A DNA stretch of 64,000 nt, from NCBI RefSeq assembly GCF_900113705.1, contig NZ_FOQI01000005.1, positions 1 to 64,000 on the forward strand, given 5' to 3'. A program made the position numbers and the translations under genes. Of the stretch, positions 37,085 through 46,272 are shown one piece after another. The DNA comes from Collimonas sp. OK307. Its GTDB lineage: Bacteria > Pseudomonadota > Gammaproteobacteria > Burkholderiales > Burkholderiaceae_D. Within the stretch, counting starts at the first letter, position 1, and every line of letters starts with the position of its first letter. The notes beneath the pieces were generated by a model that did not search any database, had not been told where the DNA came from, and saw only the letters and a list, made by a program, of their open reading frames with translations.

Positions 37085-38217
37085 GCCATTCACTGCCACA
37101 ACGTAAATTGCGCGTAGGTGTCACCCTGTTTGTGCGGGCCGGGGCGCAATCGATCTGGGAAAACGGCATCTTCCAGAATTGCGCATTCCTGGTGCAGTTA
37201 TTCAACCAGTCGCCGGCGGTCGAACGCGCGGTGCTGGTGCTGGACGGCTCACCCGACCAGATCAACGACGCCATGATGATGGGCGATCTGGGCATCGACA
37301 TGATTAGCCTGGAGCAGGCCATGGAGACGCTGGATGTCGTGATTGAAATGAGTGCCCAGCTGAGCGAAGGCTGGGTACGGCAGTTTCGCGAGCGCGGCGG
37401 ACGTTACGCCTGGATGCGGGTCGGTAACGACTACGTGATCGACATCGAGCGCGCAATGTTCAACAAGCCGCATGGCGGCCTGTGCAGCGACAAACCCTAC
37501 GACGCGGTGTGGACCTTGCCGGAGTATCTGCGCAGCTGCAAGGACTACTTTAGCCTTACGGCGCGAGCGCCGGTGCATATCGTGCCGCATTTGTGGACGC
37601 CGCTGTTTTTCGCCAAAGGCATAGCCACGTTGCCAGATCACCTCAGCTACGGCTATCAGCCCGGCAAGCCGCGCTGGCGGGTGTGCAGTTTCGAACCGAA
37701 TGTCTGCATGGTGAAAACTTCGCTGCTGCCGATGCTGGCCTGCGAAGAAGCGTATCGCGCACAGCCGGCGTTCCTGGAAAACCTGCGTGTCTGCAATACC
37801 TTGCACTTGAAAGAGCACCTCAAATTCTCGCAGTTTGCGCGTACGCTCGATGTCGTGAATCACGGCCTGGCATCATTTGAAGGACGTTTTGCCGTGTATG
37901 AATTCATGGCCAGCTATGGCGACTGCATCATTTCGCACCACTGGGAAAACGGCCAGAATTACCTGTACTACGAAGCCTTGTACGGAGGGTATCCGCTGAT
38001 CCACAATTCGGAGTTCATCAAGGACTACGGCTACTATTATCCGGACTTCGATTCGTTCGCCGGCGGCCAGGCCGTGCTGCGTGCATTTGCGACGCACGAT
38101 GCACAGATAGAGGATTACAGGCGCAACGCGCAGACATTGCTGCGCACGCTGGATGTGAGCTTGCCGGAGAATATTGAGATCTATACCCGGCGCTTGCTGG
38201 ATTTGTATTCGAACTAA
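37081..38217 (+). CDS. DUF2827-family protein, glycosyltransferase-like (paralogue 3 of 3)
   Basis: A 378-residue paralogue, closest in its motifs to paralogue 2: IWENGIFQNCAFLVQLFNQS, LDVVIEMSAQLSEGW, VPHLWTPLFF, FEPNVCMVKTSLLPMLACEE (about 203) and IISHHWENGQNYLYYEALYG with GYPLIHNS and YYPDFDSFAGGQAVL. The ATG overlaps the previous stop (ATGA). Three diverged copies in a row suggest that each has taken a different donor or acceptor rather than being a simple duplication. The protein is cytoplasmic, with no membrane helix. Confidence 0.82.
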   Translation: MSHSLPQRKLRVGVTLFVRAGAQSIWENGIFQNCAFLVQLFNQSPAVERAVLVLDGSPDQINDAMMMGDLGIDMISLEQAMETLDVVIEMSAQLSEGWVRQFRERGGRYAWMRVGNDYVIDIERAMFNKPHGGLCSDKPYDAVWTLPEYLRSCKDYFSLTARAPVHIVPHLWTPLFFAKGIATLPDHLSYGYQPGKPRWRVCSFEPNVCMVKTSLLPMLACEEAYRAQPAFLENLRVCNTLHLKEHLKFSQFARTLDVVNHGLASFEGRFAVYEFMASYGDCIISHHWENGQNYLYYEALYGGYPLIHNSEFIKDYGYYYPDFDSFAGGQAVLRAFATHDAQIEDYRRNAQTLLRTLDVSLPENIEIYTRRLLDLYSN

Positions 38218-38222
38218 AACAC

Positions 38223-38255
38223 GGGGTGGGCACAAATCACAAATGTGCCCACTCC
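38223..38255. terminator. 12-bp hairpin between the DUF2827 genes and mrcA
   Basis: GGGGTGGGCACA (38223-38234) pairs with TGTGCCCACTCC (38244-38255), with one G-T pair, in the 41-base gap between convergent genes. T-runs are lacking on either side, so it may be a transcription barrier or 3' stabiliser for both transcripts. Confidence 0.55.
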
Positions 38256-38258
38256 ACA

Positions 38259-40631
38259 TCAGAACAATTCGTTCTTGACCTCATCCCTGGCTTTTTCTTC
38301 TTCCGTCGGTGCCGTAGTGCCGCCACCAAGGCTTTGGGTAGCGATGCCCGGCGGGTATTCAGCGTAATAATATTCGCCGCCGGAATGCACCAGGCCTTCC
38401 GGCACCACGCGGTCTTCCATCGGTATGCCCTTCAACGCCTGTTGCATGAAGCTGATCCAGATTGGCAACGCCAGGCCGCCGCCGGTTTCCTTATCGCCCA
38501 GGCTGCGCGGCTGGTCGTAACCCATCCAGCCGACCGCCACCAGCGACGGTTGATAACCGGCAAACCACGCATCCAGCGAATCGTTGGTGGTGCCTGTCTT
38601 GCCGGCCAGGTCGGTACGGTTGAGCGATAGTGCCTTGACTGCGGTACCGTAGCGCACGACATCACGCATCATGCTATCCATCATGAAGGCATTGCGTGGA
38701 TCGATGATGCGATTGGCTTCGTCGCCAGCGATCTCCGGATGAACTTGCGACAAGACATTGCCATCGGCATCGGTAATCTTGCTGATGATGTAGGGGCTGA
38801 CTTTATAGCCACCATTGGCAAAGACTGCGTAACCGCCAACCATTTGCAGCGGCGTCACTGCGCCTGCACCCAGTGCCAGTGTCAGGTATGGCGGATTTTT
38901 GTCAGCATCAAAGCCGAAACGCGTCACATATTCCTGCCCGTATTTGGCACCGATCTTATCCAGGATGCGCACCGAGACCACGTTCTTCGATTTGGTCAGT
39001 GCCTTGCGCATGCTCATCGGACCTTCGTACTTGTTGCCGTAGTTCTTCGGTTGCCAGATCTGGCCGCCGGTCTGGCCGCCGCCATAGGTAAGTGGTGCAT
39101 CGTTGATGATGGTAGCCGGCGACAAGCCTTTTTCCAGCGAGGCGGAATAAATGAATGGTTTGAATGACGAACCCGGCTGACGCCAGGCTTGCGTGACGTG
39201 ATTGAATTTGTTGCGGTTGAAGTCGAAGCCGCCTATCAAGGCGCGGATGGCGCCGTCCTTGGTGTCAGCCGCAACGAAGGCCGATTCCACCGCCGGCATT
39301 TGCGTGATGCTCCAGTTTTTTCCTTCCAGCATGACGCGGATGATGGCGCCGCGTTTGACTTTACGTTGCGGCGGCGCTTTGTCGCTCAGCAAATTGGTGG
39401 CGATGCCCAGGCCGGCGCCGCTGATGCTGATTTCCTGGCCCGAGGACAGTAACGCGCGGACCAGTTTCGGGGTTGCCTCCAGTACCACCGCCGCCACGAT
39501 TTCATCGCTGTCGGGATGGTCTGCCAGTTCTACTTCGATCGCGTCTTCGGCTTCTTCCTTGGTGTCGTCAGGGATGTCCATATAGCCTTCCGGTCCGCGA
39601 TAGCCGCGTCGCTTCTCATAGTCCATGACGCCGCGGCGCAGCGCTATATACGCCGCGTCCTGGTCGGCCTTGGTGATGGTGGTGAAGACGTTGAGACCAC
39701 GCGTGTAGGTGTTTTCCTTGAATTGCTCGTACACCAGCTGACGCGCCATTTCAGCGACGAATTCGGCGTGGATGCCAAATTCGCTGGCGCCGCTCTTGAT
39801 GTGCAGGGTTTCGTTCTTGGCTTGCTCGTACTGCGCCGGGGTGATGTAACCCAGCTGCAGCATGCGCAGCAAGATATATTGCTGGCGCACAGTCGCCCGT
39901 TTCGGATTGACGACCGGATTGTTGGCTGACGGCGCTTTCGGCAAACCGGCCAGCATCGCGGCTTCAGCGGTGGTGATATCTTGCAGTTTCTTGCCGAAAT
40001 AGATTTGCGCTGCCGAAGCAAAGCCGTAAGCACGCTGGCCCAGATAAATCTGGTTCATGTAGACCTCAAGAATCTGGTCCTTGCTCAGGTTGCGCTCGAT
40101 CTTCCATGCCAGCGGAATTTCATAGAGAAATTTGCGCGATGCTTTCTGGAAGAAGGTCGGCTCGTTGCTGGTCAGGAAAAAATTGCGGGCGACCTGCTGC
40201 GTGATCGTACTGGCGCCGCCGCCGCCGCCGGTCAGGTTGGAAAAACTGGCGCGCAGGATGCCTTGGTAATCGACCCCGCCATGCTGGTAAAAACGGTCGT
40301 CTTCAATCGCCAGCACGGCCTTCTTCATCACATCGGGAATTTCGTTGATGCGCACCAGGCTGCGCCGTTCTTCGCCGAATTCACCGATCAGGACGCCGTC
40401 GGCCGAGAAAATCCGCAATGGAATCTTGGGTTTGTAGTCGGTCAGCGAATCCAGCTCCGGCAAGTTCGGGTAGGCCATTGCCAGCATCAGGAAAAAAGTC
40501 AGGCAGCCGATAACAACCAAGCCGACAACAATCCCGAAAAAACCGAGTATCAACCGCAGTAACAGCGGCAAGCGACGGCGCGAAGGGGGAGTGGTTTGCG
40601 GGGTGTCGCTGGCTGTGTCTGGAGGCGTCAT
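38259..40631 (-). CDS. mrcA: Penicillin-binding protein 1A (bifunctional transglycosylase/transpeptidase)
   Basis: A protein of about 790 residues that polymerises and cross-links peptidoglycan. A cytoplasmic Pro-rich start leads to one membrane helix (LLLRLILGFFGIVVGLVVIG), then the GT51 domain (EDDRFYQHGGVD with the catalytic Glu; GGASTITQQVARNFFLT). The transpeptidase has SSFK in RQPGSSFKPFIYSA, SKN in TKSKNVVSV and KTGT in LAGKTGTTNDSLDAW. I chose the ATG at 40631 (MTPPDTASDTP); a GTG at 40661 would add ten residues. It is divergent from pilM, a layout conserved in many beta- and gammaproteobacteria. Confidence 0.95.
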   Translation of the reverse strand: MTPPDTASDTPQTTPPSRRRLPLLLRLILGFFGIVVGLVVIGCLTFFLMLAMAYPNLPELDSLTDYKPKIPLRIFSADGVLIGEFGEERRSLVRINEIPDVMKKAVLAIEDDRFYQHGGVDYQGILRASFSNLTGGGGGASTITQQVARNFFLTSNEPTFFQKASRKFLYEIPLAWKIERNLSKDQILEVYMNQIYLGQRAYGFASAAQIYFGKKLQDITTAEAAMLAGLPKAPSANNPVVNPKRATVRQQYILLRMLQLGYITPAQYEQAKNETLHIKSGASEFGIHAEFVAEMARQLVYEQFKENTYTRGLNVFTTITKADQDAAYIALRRGVMDYEKRRGYRGPEGYMDIPDDTKEEAEDAIEVELADHPDSDEIVAAVVLEATPKLVRALLSSGQEISISGAGLGIATNLLSDKAPPQRKVKRGAIIRVMLEGKNWSITQMPAVESAFVAADTKDGAIRALIGGFDFNRNKFNHVTQAWRQPGSSFKPFIYSASLEKGLSPATIINDAPLTYGGGQTGGQIWQPKNYGNKYEGPMSMRKALTKSKNVVSVRILDKIGAKYGQEYVTRFGFDADKNPPYLTLALGAGAVTPLQMVGGYAVFANGGYKVSPYIISKITDADGNVLSQVHPEIAGDEANRIIDPRNAFMMDSMMRDVVRYGTAVKALSLNRTDLAGKTGTTNDSLDAWFAGYQPSLVAVGWMGYDQPRSLGDKETGGGLALPIWISFMQQALKGIPMEDRVVPEGLVHSGGEYYYAEYPPGIATQSLGGGTTAPTEEEKARDEVKNELF

Positions 40632-41065
40632 GCGATGTGTTTTATGAAAGATGGATGCCACGCATTATAGCGGCACAGCGTCTGGCGCCAGTTAGGTAAT
40701 ACGCTGAACTGTTATTGAATTGTCCTTGAATTGCCTCCCGGAGGGTACTTGGCTCAAAACTTGCTCTGCATCATGCGTTCTTGATGAACAGCAAACTGCG
40801 TTGTGAAATTCAGACAGAAATTGTCGGTGAAAAACAAATTAGGTTGAGTGGAGTCGCTGCGGCGGCTATTTTAGTATTACTTAAACAATTGCCATGTGGA
40901 AATTTCTTTACAGCACTGCACTCTTATTGCTACGATTTCACCTTATAAAATTTAACATTGCTGTAAGCCCTGTTTTACAGGTTTTTCCTAACTTCGAGAC
41001 GGAATCCCGCTAATGGGATCGCCTTGCAGGCAGAATGTTCCCCAAATTATACATACTCGGGAGAA
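40632..41065. promoter_or_regulatory. Divergent mrcA / pilM intergenic region
   Basis: 434 bases without a gene. On the + strand it holds a sigma-54-like element at 40750-40765 (TGGC-N7-TTGC, with GG and GC ten bases apart), an AT-rich segment with TATAAAAT (40945-40952) and a small terminator-like stem CCTGT-TTT-ACAGG-TTTTT (40969-40986). A weak stem ATCCC/GGGAT follows just before pilM. The mrcA promoter should also be here, but I could not place it. Confidence 0.5.
40750..40765 (+). promoter_or_regulatory. Sigma-54-like promoter (-24/-12)
   Basis: TGGCTCAAAACTTGCT matches the sigma-54 pattern TGGCAC-N5-TTGC, with the invariant GG and GC separated by exactly ten bases. It points toward pilMNOPQ but lies about 300 bases upstream of it. 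rpoN is present in this window. Chance matches do occur, so this is tentative. Confidence 0.35.
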
Positions 41066-42151
41066 ATGCTCTTGGCATTAGATCTTGGATCGCTGATCGG
41101 TAAAAAGAACCCGCCGCTGGTGGGGATTGATATTAGTACGTCGGGCGTCAGGCTGGTTGAGCTGTCCGAGACGGGCAAGGATCAGTTGCGTCTGGACCGC
41201 TTCGCTTCGGAACCATTGCCGCGTGGCGCTGTGGTGGATGGCAACATTGAAAATATCGAGCAAGTCACGGAAGTAGTACGGCGTCTGTGGAAAAAAAGCG
41301 GCTCCAGCACCAAGCTGGTGGCTTTAGGCATGCCGCCGGCATCGGTGATTACTAAAAAGATCATTCTGGCCAGCGGCATGCTGGAAGAAGAACTTGAGAT
41401 GCAGGTCGAATCCGAAGCCAGCCAATATATTCCGTTTGCGCTAGATGAGGTGAGCCTTGATTTTGACGTTATCGGCCCGGCGCAGCATTCCCCGGACGAC
41501 GTTGAAGTGTTGTTGGCAGCTACCCGTAAGGAGAAGGTCGAGGACCGCGTGGCGGTGGCAGAGGCGGCTGGCCTCAAGCCTACCGTGATGGACATCGAAT
41601 CCTACGCAGCGCGTGCGGCGATTAACCGCATCATCGGCCAATTACCGAAAGCCGGACAAGGACAGATTGTCGGCCTGTTTCAAATCGGCACGCAAACCAC
41701 GCACGTATCGGCTTTGCTGGACGGCCAGCTGATTTATGAGCGCGAGCAGCCGTTTGGCGGCAATCAACTGACACAAGACATCGTGCGCGCCTATGGGCTG
41801 TCGTATGAAGAGGCGGATACCAAAAAGCGTACTGGTGACCTGCCTGACGGCTATCAACAAGAGATCCTCAACCCGTTCCTGGAGAGCGCCGCGCTGGAAG
41901 TCACGCGGGCGATCCAGTTCTTCTTTACTTCGACGCCGTACACCCGCATCGACCAATTGTTCCTGGCCGGCGGCTGCGCCACTATTCCTGGCCTGGTTGA
42001 GGTGGTAGCGGGACGCGCCAAGATTTCCACCTCGGTAGTCAGTCCGTTTACCGGCATGCAACTTGGGCCGAATGTGAGAGAAAAACAATTGCGCATGGAT
42101 GCACCGTCTTATCTGGTTGCCTGCGGTCTGGCGATGCGGAGGTTTGGCTGA
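41066..42151 (+). CDS. pilM: Type IV pilus inner-membrane platform protein PilM
   Basis: A 361-residue actin-like ATPase-fold protein that anchors the PilNOP alignment complex from the cytoplasm. The N-terminal LVGIDISTSGVRLVELSETG is the actin-like phosphate motif, and LFLAGGCATIPGLVEVVAGR near residue 300 is the second nucleotide segment. The start is uncertain: GGGAG at 41059-41063 suits either the ATG at 41066 or a TTG at 41072. It is the first gene of pilMNOPQ. Confidence 0.95.
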   Translation: MLLALDLGSLIGKKNPPLVGIDISTSGVRLVELSETGKDQLRLDRFASEPLPRGAVVDGNIENIEQVTEVVRRLWKKSGSSTKLVALGMPPASVITKKIILASGMLEEELEMQVESEASQYIPFALDEVSLDFDVIGPAQHSPDDVEVLLAATRKEKVEDRVAVAEAAGLKPTVMDIESYAARAAINRIIGQLPKAGQGQIVGLFQIGTQTTHVSALLDGQLIYEREQPFGGNQLTQDIVRAYGLSYEEADTKKRTGDLPDGYQQEILNPFLESAALEVTRAIQFFFTSTPYTRIDQLFLAGGCATIPGLVEVVAGRAKISTSVVSPFTGMQLGPNVREKQLRMDAPSYLVACGLAMRRFG

Positions 42152-42825
42152 TGATCAAGATTAACTTACTGCCGCACCGCGAAGCCAAGCGCAAACAGCG
42201 CAAGAATGCTTACTTCGCCATGTTGGCATTATCTGCAGTTGTCGGTCTGGTAACGGTGCTGGTGGTCGGCGCATTTATCGCCAACAGTATCGCTAACCAG
42301 ACTCAGCGCAACAATTTTATTACCGCCGAAAACAAACGTCTTGACGGTGAAATCGCGGAAGTTGCCACTCTCAAGCAGGAAATCGAGGCATTGAAGGCGC
42401 GCCAGCAAGCTGTGGAAGATCTGCAGAGCGATCGCAATCAGCCTGTGTATCTGATGGATGAACTGGTCAAGCAGGTGCCGGAAGGCGTCTATCTGAATTC
42501 TTTCAAGCAGGATGGTCAGCGGGTGGCGCTGAATGGTTATGCGCAGTCGAATGAGCGGGTGTCCGAATTGCTGCGCAATTTGGGTAACAACTCGGCCTGG
42601 CTGGAACGCCCTGACCTGATCGAGATTCGTTCCGCCAATATCGGCACTGGACGCGACAGCAAGCATGTGTTCGCGTTCACCGTCAATGTCGGCATCAAAC
42701 GACCGTCTGACAAGGACGCTAAAGATACCGCTGCGACGCCAAAAACTGCGGCAGCCGGGGCAGCTACTGCAGCCGTTGGCGGCACTGCGGCTGCACCAAA
42801 AGCAACTTTGAAAGACGCCAAATGA
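42151..42825 (+). CDS. pilN: Type IV pilus assembly protein PilN
   Basis: A 224-residue inner-membrane protein. The start MIKINLLPHREAKRKQRKNA is the cytoplasmic tail that binds PilM, and the single helix is at about residues 22-46 (FAMLALSAVVGLVTVLVVGA). A periplasmic coiled coil and ferredoxin-like domain follow. The C-terminus carries an Ala/Thr-rich tail of about 35 residues that seems extra to the family. It overlaps pilM by one base and pilO by four. Confidence 0.95.
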   Translation: MIKINLLPHREAKRKQRKNAYFAMLALSAVVGLVTVLVVGAFIANSIANQTQRNNFITAENKRLDGEIAEVATLKQEIEALKARQQAVEDLQSDRNQPVYLMDELVKQVPEGVYLNSFKQDGQRVALNGYAQSNERVSELLRNLGNNSAWLERPDLIEIRSANIGTGRDSKHVFAFTVNVGIKRPSDKDAKDTAATPKTAAAGAATAAVGGTAAAPKATLKDAK

Positions 42826-43481
42826 CGGATCTGAATAATTTGGGCGCCTCGCTGAGCGCGCAGTTTCGTGGATTGAACGGTCGCCATCCGGGCCAATGGC
42901 CGATAGTTCCTCGTGTTTTATCCGGCGTCGGGGTGTTCCTGCTGGTGCTGGCGGCGGGTTGGTTTCTTTACTGGAGCGATCAGAACGATGAGCTCAACGC
43001 TGGCCAACAGAAGGAAGTGCAGCTGAAAGACGAGTACAAGTCGAAGGTCCAGCAAGCCATCAATCTGGAAGCATTGCAAAAGCAAAAGCTGCAGGTGGCC
43101 GATTACGTCGCCACCCTGGAAAAGCAATTGCCTAGCAAGGCAGAGATGGATGCGTTGCTGTCCGATATCAATCAGGCCGGTCTGGGACGCGGGCTGCAGT
43201 TTGAATTGTTCAAGCCAGGCCAGGTGGTAGTGAAGAATTATTACGCCGAACTGCCGATCAATATCAAGGTAACCGGTAATTATCACGATGTCGGCTCGTT
43301 CGCCAGCGACATCGCCAACCTGCCGCGCATCGTGACCTTGAATAATATGAGCCTGGCAACCGGCAAGGATGGCACGCTGAGCCTCGACGCGATTGCCAAA
43401 ACCTTCCGGTATCTGGATAAGGACGAAGTGGTCGCGCAGCGTAAAGCCACCGATTCAGCAAAGCAGAAAGGTCAAAAATGA
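42822..43481 (+). CDS. pilO: Type IV pilus assembly protein PilO
   Basis: A 219-residue partner of PilN with the same build: a short cytoplasmic part, one helix (VLSGVGVFLLVLAAGWFLYW near residue 30), a coiled coil (residues 60-105) and a periplasmic ferredoxin-like domain (LPINIKVTGNYHDVGSFASD). It starts in an ATGA overlap with pilN and ends in one with pilP, so the operon is tightly coupled. Confidence 0.95.
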   Translation: MTDLNNLGASLSAQFRGLNGRHPGQWPIVPRVLSGVGVFLLVLAAGWFLYWSDQNDELNAGQQKEVQLKDEYKSKVQQAINLEALQKQKLQVADYVATLEKQLPSKAEMDALLSDINQAGLGRGLQFELFKPGQVVVKNYYAELPINIKVTGNYHDVGSFASDIANLPRIVTLNNMSLATGKDGTLSLDAIAKTFRYLDKDEVVAQRKATDSAKQKGQK

Positions 43482-44026
43482 CGTTTTTTCGCATTGGGCG
43501 TCTGACCCAGGTGACATTTTTTGTCGTATTCATCTCAACTTTGTCAGGTTGCGGCGACAGCGGCGTGCCGGAACTGAAAGAATGGATGGCCGACGTCAAG
43601 AGCCATACCAAGGTCGGGATTCCTAAGCTGATCGAGCCTAAGAAGTTTATTCCCTTCACGTATGCCGGCGCGACCAGCGTCGATCCGTACAACCCCAACA
43701 AGTTGCTGGTGGCGCTGGCCAAGTTGCACGGCAATTCAACCGGCTTGAAGCCAAACCTGGATCGCCGCCGCGAAACGCTGGAAAACTATCCGCTGGATAC
43801 GATCAAGATGGTTGGCACGTTGCAAAAAGTGGGTTTGAGCTATGGCTTGCTGCAAGTCGACAAGACCGTGTTCCAAACCAAGGTGGGGAATTACGTGGGA
43901 CAGAATTTCGGCATGGTTACCAAGATCACTGAGTCCGAAGTAATTTTGAAAGAAATCGTACAAGATGCGTCCGGCGAATGGGTCGAACGCGAAGCCAAGT
44001 TAGCGTTGCAGGAGAGCACAAAATGA
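43478..44026 (+). CDS. pilP: Type IV pilus lipoprotein PilP
   Basis: A 182-residue inner-membrane lipoprotein that links PilNO to the secretin PilQ. The lipobox is ISTLSGCGDSG (cysteine near residue 26). A linker and the C-terminal beta domain (VGNYVGQNFGMVTKITESEV) follow. ATGA overlaps occur at both ends. Confidence 0.94.
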   Translation: MTFFRIGRLTQVTFFVVFISTLSGCGDSGVPELKEWMADVKSHTKVGIPKLIEPKKFIPFTYAGATSVDPYNPNKLLVALAKLHGNSTGLKPNLDRRRETLENYPLDTIKMVGTLQKVGLSYGLLQVDKTVFQTKVGNYVGQNFGMVTKITESEVILKEIVQDASGEWVEREAKLALQESTK

Positions 44027-46209
44027 TTGCAGCAGGAAAAAAATTCGTTAACCTGAGCGTAAGCCGGCTGAGCGTGATGCGACAGACGGTATTGAAGTTT
44101 GTTGCGCTGGTGTGCTTACTGGTAACCGGAGCATCGGTAATGGCAGCCGAAGATAATGCCATTACTTCGATCAGCGCCAATCAGCAGGGTGCCAACGTCA
44201 TCGTCAAGATTAATTTCAAGCGTCCTTTAAGCGCACAGCCAACGGCGTTTTCCGTGATTAGTCCTGCCCGCATCGCTTTTGATTTTGTCGGCGTCGGCAA
44301 CGCCACCGGCAAAACCTCGCAAGACATCAGTCTGGGCGATGTGCGTAATGTGGTGGTGGCGCAAGCTGACGATCGCTCGCGTTTGGTATTCAACCTGAAA
44401 CGCTCGTTGTCGTATGCCACTGCAATGGATGGCAATGCCTTGGTCGTTACCATCGACGGTTCCGGCGGCCTGGCAACGCCAGTCAATGCTGTCGGCATGC
44501 CGGTTCGTCCCGCTACAGCAGCCGTAGCGGGAGCCGCAGCCGCAGCGCCAGCAGCTGCACCTTTGTTAAACGGCAAGCCGGCCTTGCGCGATATCGATTT
44601 CCGCCGCGGCACCGCAGGTGAAGGCCGGGTTGTGATTGATTTGCCGAACACCCAGGTTGGCGTCGATGTGCGCCAGCAAGGCCAGACGATTGTGGTGGAT
44701 TTCCTGAAGACCAGTTTGCCGGATGTTTTGCGTCGCAAGCTCGATGTCGGTGATTTCGGTACGCCGGTCAAGACCATTACGACTGTGACCCAGGGCGAAA
44801 ATGTGCGCATGATCATCGAGCCGAAAGGCCTGTGGGAACAAAGCGCTTATCAAAGCGACAGCCAGCTGGTGATCGAAGTCAAGCCGCTCAAGGAAGATCC
44901 GAACAAGCTGGCGCAAGGTACGCAAGGCTATCACGGCGACAAGCTGTCCCTGAATTTCCAGAACGTCGAAGTGCGCTCGGTATTGCAGGTGATTGCCGAT
45001 TTTACCGGTCTGAACATCATTACCAGCGATACCGTTGGCGGCAACCTGACCTTGCGCCTGAAAGACGTTCCCTGGGATCAGGCTTTGGATATCGTGATGC
45101 AAGCCAAGGGCCTTGACATGCGTAAAAACGGTTCGGTCATCTGGATTGCGCCGAAAGACGAATTATTGACTAAGGAAAAAATGGAGCTTGAGCAGCGTTC
45201 GCAAATTGCCGAACTGGAGCCATTGCGTACCGAGTCATTCCAGCTGAATTATCAGAAGGCCGAAGCCTTCAAGAAAGTATTCGGGATTGATGACACCGGT
45301 GGCGGTGGCGGCAGCGCTGGCAAGAAGAAGAATTCCATCTTGTCGAACCGCGGCAGCGCCGTGATCGACCCTCGCACCAATCAGTTGTTCGTGACCGATA
45401 CGCCGACCACCTTGCAGAACATCCGCAATCTGATTCAAAAAATCGATGTTGCGTCACGACAAGTTTTGATCGAAGCACGTATGGTCGAAGCGAACGATGG
45501 CTTCAGCCGTAACCTTGGCGCCAAGCTTGGATTTGGTTTCAATAGCAAGAATGTCTCCTCCGGAGGTACGCAAAATGCGACGACAACGACTGGCACAGTT
45601 CCCCTGACGTCAGGGAATTCAGTGAATTTACCGGCCAATCCTAGTACTGGTACAGCTGGTTCGGTGGCTTTGACTCTGTTTAATTCCGCTGCGTCGAAAT
45701 TCATCAGCCTGGAGCTGTCGGCACTGGAAGCGGACGGCAAGGGCAAGATTATCTCCAGCCCGCGTGTGGTCACGGCGGATCAGCAAAAAGCCCTGATTGA
45801 ACAAGGTACTGAAATTCCTTATCAAAATGCAACCAGCAGCGGCGCTACCTCCGTAGAGTTCAAGAAAGCCAACCTGAAGCTGGAAGTGACCCCGCAGATC
45901 ACCCCGGACGGCAATGTCATTTTGACAGTGGATGTAACCAATGACAGTGTAGGCGTGGTCGTTCCTGGCGGCGTTTCGATCAATACCAAGCATGTCCAGA
46001 CCCAGGTGCAGGTTGAGAATGGCGGCACGGTGGTGATTGGTGGTATCTACACCCAGACAATTTCAAATGATGTTAATAAAGTGCCACTGCTTGGAGATAT
46101 TCCAGTTCTGGGTTATCTTTTCAAACAAACGGCAACTGTTAACAAACGGACTGAATTATTAATTTTCCTGACACCGAAGATTGTCATCGACCGGATTTCT
46201 GGGCAGTAA
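44023..46209 (+). CDS. pilQ: Type IV pilus secretin PilQ
   Basis: A 728-residue outer-membrane channel through which the pilus passes. A signal peptide ends near residue 40 (ASVMA-AED). Two AMIN domains that bind peptidoglycan (about 45-150 and 185-290) are followed by an STN/N0 domain (GDKLSLNFQNVEVRSVLQVI), an N1 domain and the secretin core (VLIEARMVEANDGFSRNLGA; VPLLGDIPVLGYLF). A Gly/Ser/Thr-rich insert lies near residues 505-545. The ATG at 44023 overlaps the pilP stop. Confidence 0.95.
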   Translation: MIAAGKKFVNLSVSRLSVMRQTVLKFVALVCLLVTGASVMAAEDNAITSISANQQGANVIVKINFKRPLSAQPTAFSVISPARIAFDFVGVGNATGKTSQDISLGDVRNVVVAQADDRSRLVFNLKRSLSYATAMDGNALVVTIDGSGGLATPVNAVGMPVRPATAAVAGAAAAAPAAAPLLNGKPALRDIDFRRGTAGEGRVVIDLPNTQVGVDVRQQGQTIVVDFLKTSLPDVLRRKLDVGDFGTPVKTITTVTQGENVRMIIEPKGLWEQSAYQSDSQLVIEVKPLKEDPNKLAQGTQGYHGDKLSLNFQNVEVRSVLQVIADFTGLNIITSDTVGGNLTLRLKDVPWDQALDIVMQAKGLDMRKNGSVIWIAPKDELLTKEKMELEQRSQIAELEPLRTESFQLNYQKAEAFKKVFGIDDTGGGGGSAGKKKNSILSNRGSAVIDPRTNQLFVTDTPTTLQNIRNLIQKIDVASRQVLIEARMVEANDGFSRNLGAKLGFGFNSKNVSSGGTQNATTTTGTVPLTSGNSVNLPANPSTGTAGSVALTLFNSAASKFISLELSALEADGKGKIISSPRVVTADQQKALIEQGTEIPYQNATSSGATSVEFKKANLKLEVTPQITPDGNVILTVDVTNDSVGVVVPGGVSINTKHVQTQVQVENGGTVVIGGIYTQTISNDVNKVPLLGDIPVLGYLFKQTATVNKRTELLIFLTPKIVIDRISGQ

Positions 46210-46272
46210 TTGCCCGGAAGGCGCCGGTTAGACGCCGGTGTCTGCATTTTGAGCAAAAGGTTGAGTGGTGAA

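Noticed and set aside
32680-38217. A genomic island with mobile-element origin
   Set aside because: No integrase, transposase, tRNA or flanking direct repeats are present, and base composition does not visibly change. It may simply be lineage-specific gene content.
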